Origin: Planococcus citri
Lineage: Eukaryota; Arthropoda; Insecta; Hemiptera; Pseudococcidae
Direction: 5' to 3'
NCBI RefSeq assembly: GCF_950023065.1
Contig: NC_088679.1
Coordinates: 47,802,001-47,866,000 of the forward strand
DNA: 64,000 bases
This document shows positions 14,501 to 27,673 of the stretch, in pieces (positions within the stretch are counted from its first letter, which is position 1; each line of letters starts with the position of its first letter). The position numbers were made by a program, and so were the translations under genes. The notes under the pieces were generated by a model. That model was not told the origin of the DNA and searched no databases. It saw only the letters and a list, made by a program, of their open reading frames with translations.

Positions 14501-16591
14501 GCCAAAAGCACTTAATGGTTTTGTAGCATCTGCATAAAGCGTGGATTTTTTTCTAGTTCTTATAACTCTAAATCACGCTGCGTCAGTAGTGACGTTTTTA
14601 AATTTGCATATTCTCACTTTGTAGGCGTTGTAAATCACCTTAACTAGGTACCTCCTACAGGCAGAGGTTCTTTACGCACTCAATTACACGAATTTCAGAT
14701 TGCAGCGCTAATGCTTCCGAAAATGATATCCGACGTATGTATCTAAGTGCCCAATATTTTTAGGTTCCATTCATTTATATGGAAAAGTAAAACGAAGTGC
14801 TTGTTTAATTTGAAACTTAAAACTTGTTCTGAAAAAAAAAACCGGAAAACGATGCAAAAAATAATAATTTTTATCTAGATTAAATTTATGGAATAGTCAT
14901 TGCAGATGTAGGCATTTTTCTAAAAATGATAGGTGACTTGTCCAAGTTTATCTTTGTTTATTCAATTTGTCAGCTATAGTACCTACTTATTTGAAACTTA
15001 CTGTGAAACATTTTTATATTATTATAACTGGTTGAATGTAACTTGAAACCAAAAACTCCACTCATAACGGGTAATTACCTATGTATTTTAATCCGATTAC
15101 CATTGCCTATGTACTTTACACGATTCTATGCTGTACTTATTAAATTCGTTGTTCCTAGCTTAGAGTCCCATAAAGTTTCTCATTTTGTAAAATAAGTATT
15201 AAGCCCTTACCTAAGCATAATAACTTGTTAAAAAAATGTTCTAAAAAATGCATCTAAAATAATTTAAAACATATCCAGGCATCTGTTTATACATTTTATC
15301 TACTACATATAATACTCGTATAGAAAGTTGTGTGATAATATTATTCATCGGTGCTCACAAAATTTCATTATTAAGTTAACTCGTTTGAGAAAATTATAAC
15401 ATGCCTAATACCTATAATCTTTCAAAAATTACCTTCTAGGTAATGCCATTTTGAAAGCTTGTGAGTATATGTAATATTTTTTTTATGTGTGACATTTCAA
15501 CCAGATGGCATGTTCATATAGCTCAATATTAACGGAATCTTCGAATAATTGCAGAAAAAAAATGTTATTTAATATCTACCTAACGTAATGTTTGAAAAAT
15601 TCCAAATGTGCACTCATATTGAATCATAAGAATGATTTTATTGCGTGGAAGAACGAGTACAATGCTTTAATCGTAAGTTTACATACAATTGTCTAAAATG
15701 TCATCTTTTCACTTCCAGAAAAAAATGCACAATTTTTACTCCCCGTAAAGAAAGTCAGTAATAAAGTTATTGACTGCGGAAGTCTACAGCTACGGATATG
15801 TTCTTAAGCGGCAATAAATTCTTATTAAAGTTTAATTTTTGACGTTAACGTTTATTATTATTATTAATACACGTTGTTGGAATTTTTATTATTTGATTAC
15901 AACCTAATTAATTTTTGTACCTTTCAGTGAAAATATACAGCAAAGATTCTGCGAGAGGAAGGTAATATTACTAATTGATAAAAATTATTAAATTACTTAA
16001 TTGAATAAGTAATGACAGAAAATAAGTAAGAGAAACGAAGTGATCAGAAAACACGAGGTATAAAATGTAGGTAGGTATACGTTGTTTGAATATTAACTAG
16101 GTAAGTGATTTTAATATTGCAAGATGCAAGATGTTAATCAGCTCCAGTAATTTGAGGAGCCAAAATTTTTTTTCAATTACCATTTTTGGTAGGTTTACAA
16201 AGGGGTATCAAAGAGACAAGATTATTAGAGTGAACGCAAAAAAAAATTAAATGTTCTTTCTGATTACTGATACTTACTTCCAGAAATTAATCTCCTTCAA
16301 AATGTAGTAGGACTCTCATTGCGAGGAGTGAGATAAGCTAAAATCAGGCCAGGGTTGCAATTGCAAGTTAAGAAAACTTAATCCGAAAGAAACAAAGTTA
16401 CAAAAGCTGAAAATTGAAAAACAAAAATTGACACTGAAATTTTTTCAATTTTTTTCCTGTTTTTTTGACAGCTGTTATTGCTTATACAGTAATAATACGA
16501 GTAGTTTAGTTCAAAATAGTCCTTTCTTCGCCTAGCAATGACACTAAAGGCATTCGGCATTCCCACAAAATATAAATATTATAGGTAATAC

Positions 16592-16620
16592 AATAATAAT
16601 ACAATACAATACAATACAAT
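16592..16620. repeat. (AATAC)n microsatellite
   Basis: Five-base AATAC units repeat just after a run of AATAATA. Simple sequence with no sign of function. Confidence 0.8.
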
Positions 16621-17100
16621 ACCGAATTACGGTTACCGATATTGCACTATTTTCTCATTCCTCATCCAGTCATCGTCATCGCTCAGTTTCATTTTAAAAT
16701 TTCGATTTCCAATTTTGTTTTATAACTCCACAAAAGAAATGTATATAGGTACCTAGGAAGACTGAATAACTGGAAGTAGTTGAAAAAAAGAAAGAAAGTG
16801 AAACACTGAAAATTGGAAAAATGAAAAAATGTAATTCAGTGTTATACACAGCCCTAACAAAAATTTCGCAATTCGCATACACTAATACATATTCTTGTAC
16901 GTATTCTTGAACCTGAATGACGTGAGAGTGAAGGATGCCTTGCAAAACCAATGCGTTCAGGGTTCAGTTCAAAATAGGTATTCAGTTTTGCGCCTTGTGG
17001 TGCGGTTATAAAAAAAATAAAAATTAGGATGTCAAATAAGTTGCCTATGCCATGCCATGGGCCACACTACTGTACTGACTGGAAAAAAAGTTCAATCTAG

Positions 17101-17478
17101 GGAGCGCTACCATCGACTACATGCGTGATGATTGGTGAATTTGAAAGTGCCGCGACGCCGCGAGTGGAATGTATCAGTGTGTTTGTGTGAGAACTTGTTG
17201 GTGTGTCAAGTTCGAAGTTCGTGATAATACGGTGATAAGGACAGCAACAAAAATTATTGGAGCTTTCATTTTCACATTGTGAATGGTTATTATGTAACAT
17301 CCTAGTTTTTTCATGTTCGATATGTAGTCACTCCATTAATGTACGTCTGTTAGAAAATTTCTCTTTATCAGTTCGTTCCAATGTAAACACTAAAACACAG
17401 ATCGATTCAAGTTTAATGCTTCACAAGAATGACTGTGTAGTTAGTTGAATTTCCATTTTTGCTTCTTCTGTGATAATA
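17101..17478 (+). promoter_or_regulatory. Likely promoter and 5' UTR of the ferredoxin gene
   Basis: A locally GC-richer stretch (CGCGACGCCGCGAG near 17151) with an inverted CCAAT box (ATTGG near 17131) lies upstream of the ferredoxin start codon. No TATA box is obvious. It fits a housekeeping promoter, but the transcription start cannot be placed by eye. Confidence 0.35.
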
Positions 17479-18435
17479 ATGCACACCATGAGACTTTTGG
17501 CATCTTACAGACAACATGCTTATTTATCTAATTTAGTGAGTCAATTAACTCAATCTTGTTTGCGTGATTCAAGACCACACACTGGATTATTAACGAGATT
17601 GAACCATCTGAAATATCTCTCTACTGCTCCTAATGATGTGAAAAAAGAGGAAAAGTGAGTTCTAAATGCTTCTACTGAACACTGTTGCTGAAAATTTAAT
17701 GTACTATTTACATGATTGTATTGATGACATTATGTTTATGAACTTTCTTGTTTCAGATCTCCTCAAACTTACGAGGTAACATTCGTTAAACGAAATGGGG
17801 ACAGAATTAAAGCTTCTGGGAAAGAGGGCGATTCTTTATTGGATGTTGTAGTTAACAATAATCTGGATTTTGATGGTTTCGGTGTGTAACTTAAGCTTGT
17901 TTAGTTGAATTTTCATGCACCTGTAATGCTATATTTTTCATGATGTGTTTTATTTGTCAGGCGCCTGCGAAGGAACATTGACCTGTTCAACTTGTCACGT
18001 CATTCTGAAAAAACAAGATTATGATAAATTACCAGAAAAGCCGAGTGAAGAAGAACTTGATATGCTGGATTTAGCTTTTGAATTAACTGATACGTAAGTA
18101 TTCATTTCGATCAGATATTTTATGCGTACCAGTAGAAAATATTTAGCAAATTTTGTATAATTTCGAATTCGTTCATTCATGATTGTAATTTACTTGAAAT
18201 GTTCGTCCAACTTGCGGAGGAAAAAGAAGTCTCGAGTTTATTGAACAAGCTATTAAAAGATCATTTTTCAAACCTGTATTATTTGGTGCGAGTGATTATT
18301 TATTGAAGTAGGCTATTTTATTAATTTCTCCTGTATTGTTGCAGATCCAGATTAGGTTGTCAAATAATGCTCAGCAAAGACCTAGATGGCCTAGAAGTAC
18401 AGTTACCATCAACAATTAATGATGCCAGAGGCTAA
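17479..18435 (+). CDS. FDX1: Adrenodoxin-type [2Fe-2S] ferredoxin, mitochondrial
   Basis: Four exons: 17479-17654, 17757-17881, 17961-18093 and 18345-18435, giving 174 residues. All introns are GT-AG and the joined frame closes at a TAA. The N-terminal ~60 residues are rich in Arg, Ser and Leu and nearly free of acids, as expected of a mitochondrial transit peptide. The [2Fe-2S] ligands are visible as CEGTLTCSTC (C-x5-C-x2-C) and a fourth Cys in RLGCQI. The stretches DSLLDVVV, DGFGACEG and DMLDLA, and the ending in DAR, match FDX1/adrenodoxin rather than FDX2. In the family it carries electrons from ferredoxin reductase to mitochondrial P450s (ecdysteroid synthesis in insects) or to iron-sulfur assembly. 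The start is the first ATG of the frame after an in-frame GTG; an ATG three codons further on is also possible. Confidence 0.95.
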
Positions 18436-19627
18436 CTTAAACATTGAAATGCATCGTTGAATTTGCATGTTATCAAGTTTATTACGAACTGTTTTATTTG
18501 CGATAAATTAAATTATTGATTTTATATACGTTTAAATTTCAATTTTTATGTAATTTCAGGGCGTATTATCCTAAGTAACAATATTAAAATACTGCATAAA
18601 ATAGATAAGTGGTTCGCATGGAAAGTAGATGAATTTTAAGTCTAGTAAATTTCAACTGGTTGATTTATAAATTACAACAAGAAGCAGAAACGCAACTTTG
18701 ATTATTTGTAACACTGTACAATTACAGTGTACATAAATAACTGGGTCAAATTTGATTTAATCAGTAAGAGAGCAAAACAAAATACGAAAAAAGTGCAGTT
18801 CTTTTTCTTTATCTCATACTTGAATTCAAAATCATTCGTGTAAACTCGTATTATATTCTCGAATCTCGAGATATATGAAAAATCAAATTTTTGCGTTGAG
18901 ATGCAATATTATTAATTGAAGCAAGCTCGCTAAAATGATGATGATTGATGATTGATTCCACAAAAATCGACTCTGCAAAGTGCAAATAAGCGCAAACGAA
19001 ACTGCAAAACATGTTGCTGATGATGCAGATTGCAGAAATGCAAAGAATTATATTTATTGATATATTGATTAGTGTTTTTGAAAATTGATTTTACTTTTTT
19101 TTTCTCGTCAGAACTCATCACTTCAATCCTTCATCAGAAGTTTAAACTTTAAATTTGAAATGAAAATAATTATTTAAAATTTAATTAAATTAAAACTTGA
19201 AAAAAAATTGAAAAATGCAACGGATTGACCATTTGACCTTGACCTTTGTGAATTGTAACACAACCGAAATCCATTCGAGGCATTGTGGAGAGTGCGATGA
19301 CAAACTGAATGACTCAGTTGATAAACATTTCGCGAAGAAATTGACAACTTTTTTACTTTTTTCGGTAGGAACAATGAGCAATGTAGTGTAGTCTAATGAT
19401 TTGTCAATATGTTTTCCTTAATTGTGATGTAGTTCATGTTATTTTATCTAATTTAATTAATGATTCGCATCGAATTGTGGGTATTCAACAATGTGAAAGT
19501 GGTTTATGGGTTACGATATCCAAAAAACATACAACCTCTAGCATTTGCCCATTGTAAAGGAGCACCTTCCATTCATCGAATTCATGTTTGAGTATGTGTT
19601 TCTAAAAATTCAATTTATTCGCTGAAA
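18436..19627. other. Intergenic DNA between ferredoxin and the DHHC gene
   Basis: This AT-rich stretch contains the ferredoxin 3' UTR and the promoter of the next gene. I see no further exon; the short minus-strand frames at 18930-19381 have no domain or splice support. A run rich in TGACC/TTGACC near 19225-19245 is the only locally complex part. Confidence 0.5.
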
Positions 19628-22463
19628 ATGGAAGATTTCAATTTTCTGCATAAGAAGAAAAGATTTACGTGTTGTTTCAAACTTGCCAAAAGTTTACCAG
19701 TGCTTTTGGTTTGTTCTCTAATTGGATACTCGTATTATTGTTACATCATTCAGTTATGTCTAGGTAAGTTGACACAGAAGTGTATTCATATTTCAATTTC
19801 ATTTGCTTTCCTTAAAATTTATTATTTGTCCCGAATGAGGTAATTGCTATTAATGTATTGTGTTTTTCTTTGCAGGAACTTTAGAAAACTTTGGATCTTC
19901 TTTACCTCAACAAATATTCTACATATTGATTTATCATGTCCTGCTGATATTACTACTTTGGTCCTATTGGCAAACCGTTTTCACTTGTACCGGTGCTGTG
20001 CCTAAGAGAGTAAGTCTAAGCTTTTTCAACTAGAAATTTAAAAAAATTAATCATTATCGTTCCACCCATGGACCATGATTTATTTCTGACTGTTATTCAT
20101 GGTTTTTCTCTTATAGTTCAAGTTAAGTGATGAAATAATTGAACAGTTCAAATCTGCAACTAGTGAAGAAGGAAAATTACAAGCAATTGAAAAGTATGGA
20201 AACGATCTACCAATCGTCACTAGAACATATATCGGTGGTATGTGTGAATGAATACTCTTGTTTCAAATGTGCACGAAGACATACCTTTGTGTTTATTACT
20301 AATTCGTTTGTACATTATACATTATCAGGTAGAGCCACATATCGTTTTTGTTTCGTTTGTAATCATTTGAAACCGGATCGTTGTCATCACTGTCGGATTT
20401 GCGGCGTGTGTGTACTTAAGATGGACCATCATTGCCCATGGGTGAACAACTGTATTTCCTACACGAATTATAAATATTTCGTATTGTTTCTGTTTTACGC
20501 ATTTATGTTCTGTTCCTATATTGTGATAACAACGTTACCGTATTTTTTATTGATTTGGAAAGTGAGTATTTCAAATTTTTTTCGAACTGAAGGGCAGTTC
20601 TGAATACTTTTTTATCCATCTTATGTCTACTAAATTTAGATGATCATTTTTCTTATCAATTCATCTTTGAAATTGCAGTTAGTGGTGAACTTGGAAATTT
20701 TTGTTCCATATTAGTCATTTATTTTCATTAGTAATCAACACACTTCGTTTGAAGTGTTCATTCGATAGCATAATATTTTAACATTTCGTTCGTCTGGTTG
20801 TTGGTAATTAGATAATTTTATGACTAATCTTATCTTTTTATGCGGAATGATTTTCAATTTTTGTGAAAGTACCAGAAAACATTGACGCATTTCGAATTTA
20901 AACAACTTTCTCGCAATATTCGCTGTTGAGGTATTGAAACGGAAAGGACCCAGGAACATCTATTTTTGATATCTAAATTAGTATGACATAGGGTAGGCAA
21001 AAAGGTGCAGAATCTGTCCTTAAATACTTGTGCAACTAAGTAATAAATAGATTATTTATTTTCAGCATTCCGCGTCGCCTTCAGGAGGTATCCATATATT
21101 ATTTTTATTCATCATCGCAGCAATGTTTTTCCTCAGCATTATGTCTATTTTCACTTACCATTTGTATCTCATTGGGTGTAACAGAACTACTTTAGGTAAC
21201 ATTCATTAAAATGAGCTTACTTTGTAAAATTGGATTGTTTTTTTACGTTATAATTTTTATTCGCAGAGGCTTTCAGAGCGCCAGTATTTGAGAACGGTAG
21301 AGTCGACAAAAACGGATTCAATTTAGGCCTAGTGAATAATTTCAAGCAAATATTTGGAAACAGATATGCGTTGTGGCCTTTTCCAATATTTACCAGGTAA
21401 GTTTTATTAAATGGCATATTAACGCTCCTTTCAAAAGTTATTCACATTTCACAGTTAATAGCTTTTTCATGTATTAACAGAGCTCCTTACATAATTTGCT
21501 TTACATTTGTGTTAACATTAACGAAAGTTTTCATTTTCAATTGTTTATGGAGTTATTGTGGTAGATATATTAATTTTAACTCGATTCTTTGGATGTCTGA
21601 TAGATAAAAGTGTAACAAACTCGTTCGGTATTTTGGTGCTTTCTTGTTCCTAAGTTTTAATGTATTGTAAGCTGTGATGTCTTTTTAGGCTGAGTTTTAA
21701 TATCTTGAACAAAGTTTCATTTTCATTTTTAAAATGTTTTTCAAGTGTACTTACAAAAGAATCTTTCATGTGTGAAAATGAAATAATTGGATGATGGTCA
21801 TTCTTTTTAGTAGACTACTTTTACAAGAAAAAATGCAACGATCAACGCGCTATTTTTTCATTCGAAATGTTTTTGCTTTTTTGTGTTGTTTGACCATTAA
21901 TTGAATGCTGTTTATGAATAAATTATTTGATAAGTTATTATTTGCATTGATCGTAACTCATTCACGGTATGTGATCGATTTGAGATTTTCGTCTTTAATA
22001 GATAAAAAATTAACTCGATATTTTTTGTGTTGTAATACAATAAAAGTTACTTTTTCATGCTCAAATTCTAGTCAATAGAATATCTCATGATTTTAAATTT
22101 TATTTTCATAAAAATGGTGGAGGAATTTTGAATTTTTGCTCACGATGTAAAATTATAAGTAGAATCTTTCTTTCGACAAATTTTACTTGCAAAAAGTGCA
22201 TGTTTTGAGGAAATATGGTATTTTTGTAGATTTAACCGTTTATAATAATATCTAAAGACGAGTTGAATGCTGATTGTGACGATGCTGTAACGTTAGTCTA
22301 TTAACTAAAAATATCAATGCGAAGCAGTTGCTGCAATAATTTGAATTTTTTTTATAGCTGCGGCGATGGAGTGTGCTTCCCACAACGATTTGAATCTGTT
22401 GCTATTCGTGCTACAGTGACTGGTGCCGATTCATCGTCAGCTCATGATGTGATGTATCCATAA
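19628..22463 (+). CDS. ZDHHC15: DHHC palmitoyltransferase, ZDHHC2/15/20 family
   Basis: Seven exons: 19628-19763, 19876-20009, 20117-20237, 20329-20561, 21066-21195, 21267-21396 and 22358-22463; 329 residues, all junctions in frame. Two membrane segments lie before the cysteine-rich domain (about residues 20-45 and 60-80) and two after it (about 180-205 and 217-240). The domain (about 135-180) has the zinc-binding Cys/His set and the catalytic DHHC at about 163-166, inside MDHHCPWVNNC. A TTLE (TTxE) motif follows the last membrane segment. The tail FPIFTSCGDGVCFPQR matches the ZDHHC2/15 pattern. The enzyme adds palmitate to cysteines of membrane proteins, usually at Golgi or plasma membrane. 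The GVG usual after NNC is ISY here. A second possible last exon lies 0.9 kb downstream. Confidence 0.92.
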
Positions 22464-23363
22464 TGTACTTAATTTGACTGCCTGTATTTTTTTTTTCACT
22501 TAGTAATTTTTTTTATATTTACATCTTTGTTAATTGTATATCTAATTTTATTGTTTATTGTAAATCGACGCAAACGAAATACTTGTTTTCCTTAATTTTG
22601 TAAGCATAGTAATATTTGAGTATCGCTCCGAACCAAATTTATTTTTTGTCTATGGTTCTACAAGTATTTGAAAAATTTTGTAGTTTACGTAATATTTTCA
22701 TTTTTATTTTTTCACGCTAAATATATAACTGATTACATTTATTCAAGGGGCTCTGTTATTACTTCATTTTTGTGAATAATTTGCTTTTAATTGTTACTTG
22801 TGCTTGCGTTGGGACACAGCTTGACGCATTTTCCGGTGTTGTCTTCTGTTTATGGTTGTATTTGATATTTTATTGTATTTAGGAACCGTAATAGATACAT
22901 TAAAATCATTAACTGAAAGTTAGGATTCAATTTAATAAATCTTGATCATGGAATATATAAATTTGTTCAAATTTTGTTTCAGTATTTTTTTTCGTTCGTT
23001 TATAATTGCTTGGTGTTAATAATAATGAAACGGAACAGAATTTCAAATTTTTTGAAATTGTTTTTATATTATTTTCTCATTCCATTATGACATGTTATTT
23101 TGATTCGAAATAGCGAAAATCGAATTAGATTTTTCAAAAATTTGTTGCGTTATCATTTACTGATTAGTTTTATTTTTTCATCAGGTAAATCATACCTAAT
23201 TGGGTATGTATTCTAACAAAAAAAAAAAAAATATATATACGTATAATAACACTAGAAAACATTTCTTTAAGAACAACAATTTTTCAATAGTTTTGGGTTC
23301 ACCTTCTGTCTTCATGATAATAATGAGATACTTGTTCATAACAATTTTTTTTTTCATTTATAG

Positions 23364-23484
23364 TTTGGGAAATGGCATAACATTTGAACGAGCCCGTCAA
23401 CATGCTGACAGGAAAACATTACTCGATGAAAATGAAAATAATTCTGAAGATGATGCCGAAATACGAGATGTATTCTTCGTGTAA
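23364..23484 (+). CDS. ZDHHC15: Alternative last coding exon of the DHHC gene
   Basis: A pyrimidine-rich acceptor ending in TTTATAG is followed by a frame that continues the same split Ser codon as the upstream last exon. It encodes SLGNGITFERAR and then an acidic tail ending in DVFFV. The first part aligns with SCGDGVCFPQR in the other exon and, like it, with the SLGDG-FP pattern of the family. Used in place of 22358-22463 it gives a 334-residue protein. The two exons therefore look mutually exclusive, each with its own stop. AATAAA near 22934 and near 23855 could serve as separate poly(A) signals. Confidence 0.75.
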
Positions 23485-24888
23485 AAGTAATGTAAACGAT
23501 TACGTTTTCTTTGGTATTGAAAACATTCTTCATAACAACACTCATACGTTCAGTGTTGGAGGGGTGAATTCTACTTTTATTTGAGTTTCGTTAAATTCAG
23601 TCATGAGAAAGAAGAACTATGAATTGTGAAGTAAGATACTTTTGCATTGATTTTTGTTACACGTTCTGAGGGCCGTCTTCAAACCACGACCGTCCATTTT
23701 TTAAATTAATTGAAACTCGAAAGAAAACCTAAAGAAACCTGGATTATATGCGTTATACTTTTGAAATAACTAATCCTAAAACTATTCCACGTTGAATATT
23801 TTCAAGAAGGTTATTTTTGAGAACCATCTGGTACGTTTTTTCCCCCGGGGATGGAATAAATTTTCTGAAATAAATCATTTTTCAAGTGTGTTGAAATACT
23901 CAGATTTGTGTATTGTAATTCTCACGAGTATATTCTTATTGTATCCCTATTTTATCTACATTATTCAATTTCATGAAAAGTGACATTTTTATATAATTCT
24001 GTACAATTCTTGTACGAAGTATGATTCACATTCATCTTGATAAAATGCTTATCTGTTTCTCTGAAACTGCAGGTAACATGTTACTTGACTTGATCATCCC
24101 TTTCACTTAGGTACTTAAGTATGTATTTATTTTTTAACAAGAAGATTTCAGATGAATGACATTGATCAGTATATCTTGTATTAATATCTTGATCATTAAT
24201 AATTAGTTATGGAAATTTTTTTCTAATTTTGATCTCAAATATTATTACTTTTAATATTCAAGCAAAAAAAACTATCATTCTTCCGGCCACTTTCATTTTC
24301 GAGACGTTGGCTCAGTCTTTTTCCTTTTTTCATTGTACATATTTTATATTTTAATTTAAGACTGCATTTTTTCGTGTTCTAAACTAGTTAATGTTTTAGT
24401 TAAAAGTGGTAGATTAATGAAATCGCCAATAGTTGCAAGTAAAGTACCTACCTATAAATAATTGCAATGTACCAACTATCAATCAGTTCTAGAGTAGGTA
24501 GAGTTGATCTCGGAATTGAGTCGTTCATTTATCAAACGCGACCAGTCCTTTCGACTGTACCACGTACAAGAAGAAAAATTGGATCTAATATATCTTTTAG
24601 GTGCAGTTAGATGGAATTTTCACGGTTTAATAATGAACGGATTTAATGAGGCACGTGTGAAAAAAAAAAAACATAGAAACATACGTACTTGACCTTCCAT
24701 GATTTTTATAAAACCATTTTTCATAAAAATATTTATTGTTTTTGTTCTTGAAAAATATAATAATTTTTTGCTTGATAATTTATTCATCAACATGAATATT
24801 AGGCATTGAAAATATGTTTTTTTCAAAATGCCAAATGCACAAAATTATAAAATTGAAAAAAAGGTTGAAGTTTGATCTCTGTACGAAA
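23485..24888. other. 3' UTR and intergenic DNA
   Basis: AT-rich DNA between the convergent DHHC and dehydrogenase genes. The only open frames are short and have no recognisable domain. The start is probably 3' UTR of the DHHC gene (AATAAA near 23855). Confidence 0.5.
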
Positions 24889-26685
24889 TTAAATATTCGT
24901 TAACGATGGTGGCAGAATATCATTAGGCGCTGTAAACGGATCCCAATCGCCTAATCCTGTCATTTTTAAACTTAAATCCCACAACTTTTTCGATTCTTCG
25001 GCATTTGTTGCTGCAGTTGAAGGAGTCTCCTTTTTGCAATCACTGTAAAATTAAATTTGAATTTAAAATAAGCGTCATATTCGTTGATCATTTGATGAAA
25101 AATATTCAAAGAATAGAAATTTTTCCAACCTATAATAACATCCGGTTTCGTCCTCCAAACTTTCTTCAATTGAACAATAAATGGTCGTTTGCGCTCCTTC
25201 CTCAGGAGTTTTATCAAACAGGCAGAAGGCTAGGCGAACTACAGAGCGAAATCCAGGGAAATAAATAGAATTTAAATGACGTCCTAATTCAGTACGCACA
25301 ATACCTGGGTGCAGAGAGTACACGTTTACGCCTTTGCCTGAAATAAATACATCGAACGATTATCGTTTACTTGTATAGGTATTTCTTATTCCGAAATGAA
25401 TGCGAAAACTCTTTCTTTATCAATAGGCTAATTACCTTTTAGTTTTGTCGCGAGTTCGTGGCTGAATAAAAGATTAGCCAATTTGCTCTGTGCATAAGCT
25501 CCAAACGGCGTGTAGCCGTTTTCTAGATTTATATCGTCGAAATGAATTCTACCCTCTGATAAGAGAAAAAAAAACAGAAATGAGAAATAATTATTATGGC
25601 AAAAAATGCTACAATGCGAATCTAAATTCAGAGGCAGCGAAAGCTCGTTCATCAAAAAACTTTTCGAGTAGGTAGGTAAAAGTATAGGTACAGGGTGCGC
25701 AGAAATATCGAGTACACCTAAAAAAATTGTATGCAAAATGTTTTTAGTTGGTCACAATGAATGTGAATGGTAATAATGTTAGCACAAGATTGGTTGTTGG
25801 ACTGAGGTGGTAATATTCCACCAATCATAATGCATCTAAGTATTTTACGTTGCCAACCTATATTTTTGATAAAAAACTTTCTTTGGGTACTCGCCCTGTG
25901 CATAATTGGATAGGTAAAGAACATTTTTTTCGATCTGTCATGTTGTGAGAGAATTTACCTAATAAAGAGAAGATTTGCCTGAATGACACGACTTACTTTT
26001 ATGAGCTAAAGATGAAACGTTCACTATTCTTGCAGGCGTAGAATGCCTAATTCGAGGAAGCAACAAACAAGTAAACAAAAAATGTCCTAGATGATTGGTT
26101 CCAAACTGCAATTCAAACCCATCTGCAGTTTTACTTTTCGGACACATCATAACACCTTCGTAAAAAACAATTAGAATATTATGAAACGTATAACTTAGTC
26201 GATTTTTAAAATAGCAAAAAATTCAATAAGTTGGCTTCGTCGCCCTTACCTGCATTATTTACCAATATATTTATACGTTCTTCAGATTGAAGGATATCCT
26301 TAGCACATTCCTTGATAGACAATAAAGAACCGAGATCTAATTTTTTAATAACTAGCTCTCCCAAAGGTTGATTGTCCTCCGACTTGACAGTTTCTTTGAT
26401 GTCATCGACAGCTTTGGCAGCTTTTTCTGCATCACGACATGCTAATATAACTCTGGCACCTATAAATTATTTTTACAAGGAACATATCTAGGTATAAGTA
26501 GATATTTTTTCAACATTACATAAATTGCATAAAATTCAATACATAAGTACATACTATAACTTACCAATTCTGTAAAATTCTCTTGCCGTTATTTTACCAA
26601 TTCCAGTATTTGATCCGGTAACTATGGCTGTTTTTCCATCAAGTCTCGCCTTACTGACACATTTCCCGGCTTTCAACAATTTCAT
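24889..26685 (-). CDS. Short-chain dehydrogenase, retinol dehydrogenase 11-14 type
   Basis: Six exons on the minus strand: 26685-26565, 26459-26250, 26155-25997, 25555-25436, 25337-25130 and 25042-24889, giving 323 residues. The NAD(P)-binding TGSNTGIG is at residues 23-30, followed by ACRD, NNAG (108-111), the catalytic Ser in VNVSS (154-159) and YAQSK (184-188). HPGIVRTEL follows. This order is that of classical SDRs of the RDH11/12/13/14 group, which oxidise or reduce retinoids, lipid aldehydes or steroids with NADP. ACRD after the cofactor loop fits NADP preference. The donor at the end of exon 5 (GTTGGA) is weak, but the frame and the family pattern GCYYSDC support it. No clear N-terminal membrane anchor is seen. 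The exact substrate cannot be told from sequence. Confidence 0.92.
25691..25899. repeat. Possible small MITE in an intron of the dehydrogenase gene
   Basis: About 200 bases in intron 3 are bounded by CAGGGTGCGCAG on the left and CTCGCCCTG on the right, a short imperfect inverted repeat of CAGGG type. No matching target duplication was found. Weak call. Confidence 0.25.
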
Positions 26686-26689
26686 CTTT

Positions 26690-27673
26690 GGAACGATTTT
26701 ATTTTACGAGTTGAATATACCTAATTTATTTTATTTTGTGTACATCATCAGAACACCGCGTAACAAATCTCAACACTGAAAATGATGATAAAAATTAATA
26801 AAACTGGATTTTTCACTTTAGGTACACGATATGCGTATTGTATCTACCTATACTTTGTCTACGGCTGCTGTTGCCGTACATTGAGGTCACTTCTGCTTGT
26901 ACGTTCGGTTATGAACTCTTTTACTTTTAGAGACATTCTTAACACAATTCAGAGAGCACCGGGGATAGGAGAGTAGAAAAACGAAACAGGTATTCTAACC
27001 GAAATTTAGAAACGTTCAACTAACTGTATAGAACTATACGTATACAGTGGGTATAGGTATGGTATGGGTTATGGAGTGGGTACCTTGGTACCTCTACCTG
27101 TCCAGTGTCCATAGCAATCAAATCAAGTGATGTGCACTAGCAAAGATGGGATATTTCATTCCATCAGGTGCACGATGAATGTTTAGTGTTGGTAGAATGT
27201 AGGTAGATACTTACTTAATATTTAGGTAGGTACCTCTACAGGCGTTTCGATTTCAACTGACTGGGTACTGTACCGAATTGAATTGTTCTTCTCTCGTATA
27301 CCTAGTTCATTCACCTCCTTTCAACGTTGCGAACCTTAAAAATTTCAAGGAGAATATCCTTTTTTCTTGAAAGGTTTTTGGTGGTTATAGAAACATAGTA
27401 ACTTTTGCAAATGTTTTTTGACATTTTGACCAGTCATAAGTGAAAGTTTTTGAAATAAGCTCAGCAGGCACATTTTTATACTCATTTTATTATTATTTTT
27501 TTGAAGCAAAGAATACTTAAATTTTATTATTAGGTAAGTATACCTATAGCCAACTAGAGCTTACCCAAACAAGCGTGTAATCATAAAAAATATAACATTT
27601 ACTTAGATGTACCTAATTACTCGTACCTATACTTATGCGAAAGCAGATCATTGAATAAGTAAGTGAGACATTC
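26690..27673. other. Intergenic DNA, dehydrogenase promoter side
   Basis: No gene seen. The first few hundred bases should hold the promoter and 5' UTR of the dehydrogenase gene. The stretch around 27040-27250 is dense in GGTA/TACC motifs (GGTATGGGTTATGGAGTGGGTACC). Confidence 0.5.

Larger units (their letters stand above)
1..17100. other. Gene desert, AT-rich intergenic DNA
   Basis: I see no convincing coding gene here. The open frames are short, compositionally simple and lack recognisable domains. The stretch is AT-rich with many homopolymer runs (for example poly-C near 771-782) and many copies of TAGGTA/TACCTA. Positions 3230-3900 hold a degenerate repeat of A/T-rich units containing AAAACTTC and GAAAATGCAAA, which explains the open frame at 3129-3440. 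Two islands of higher complexity (about 1780-2160 and 6290-6600), one foldback repeat and one candidate exon are listed separately. Distal regulatory DNA of a developmental gene is possible but is inference. Confidence 0.6.
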
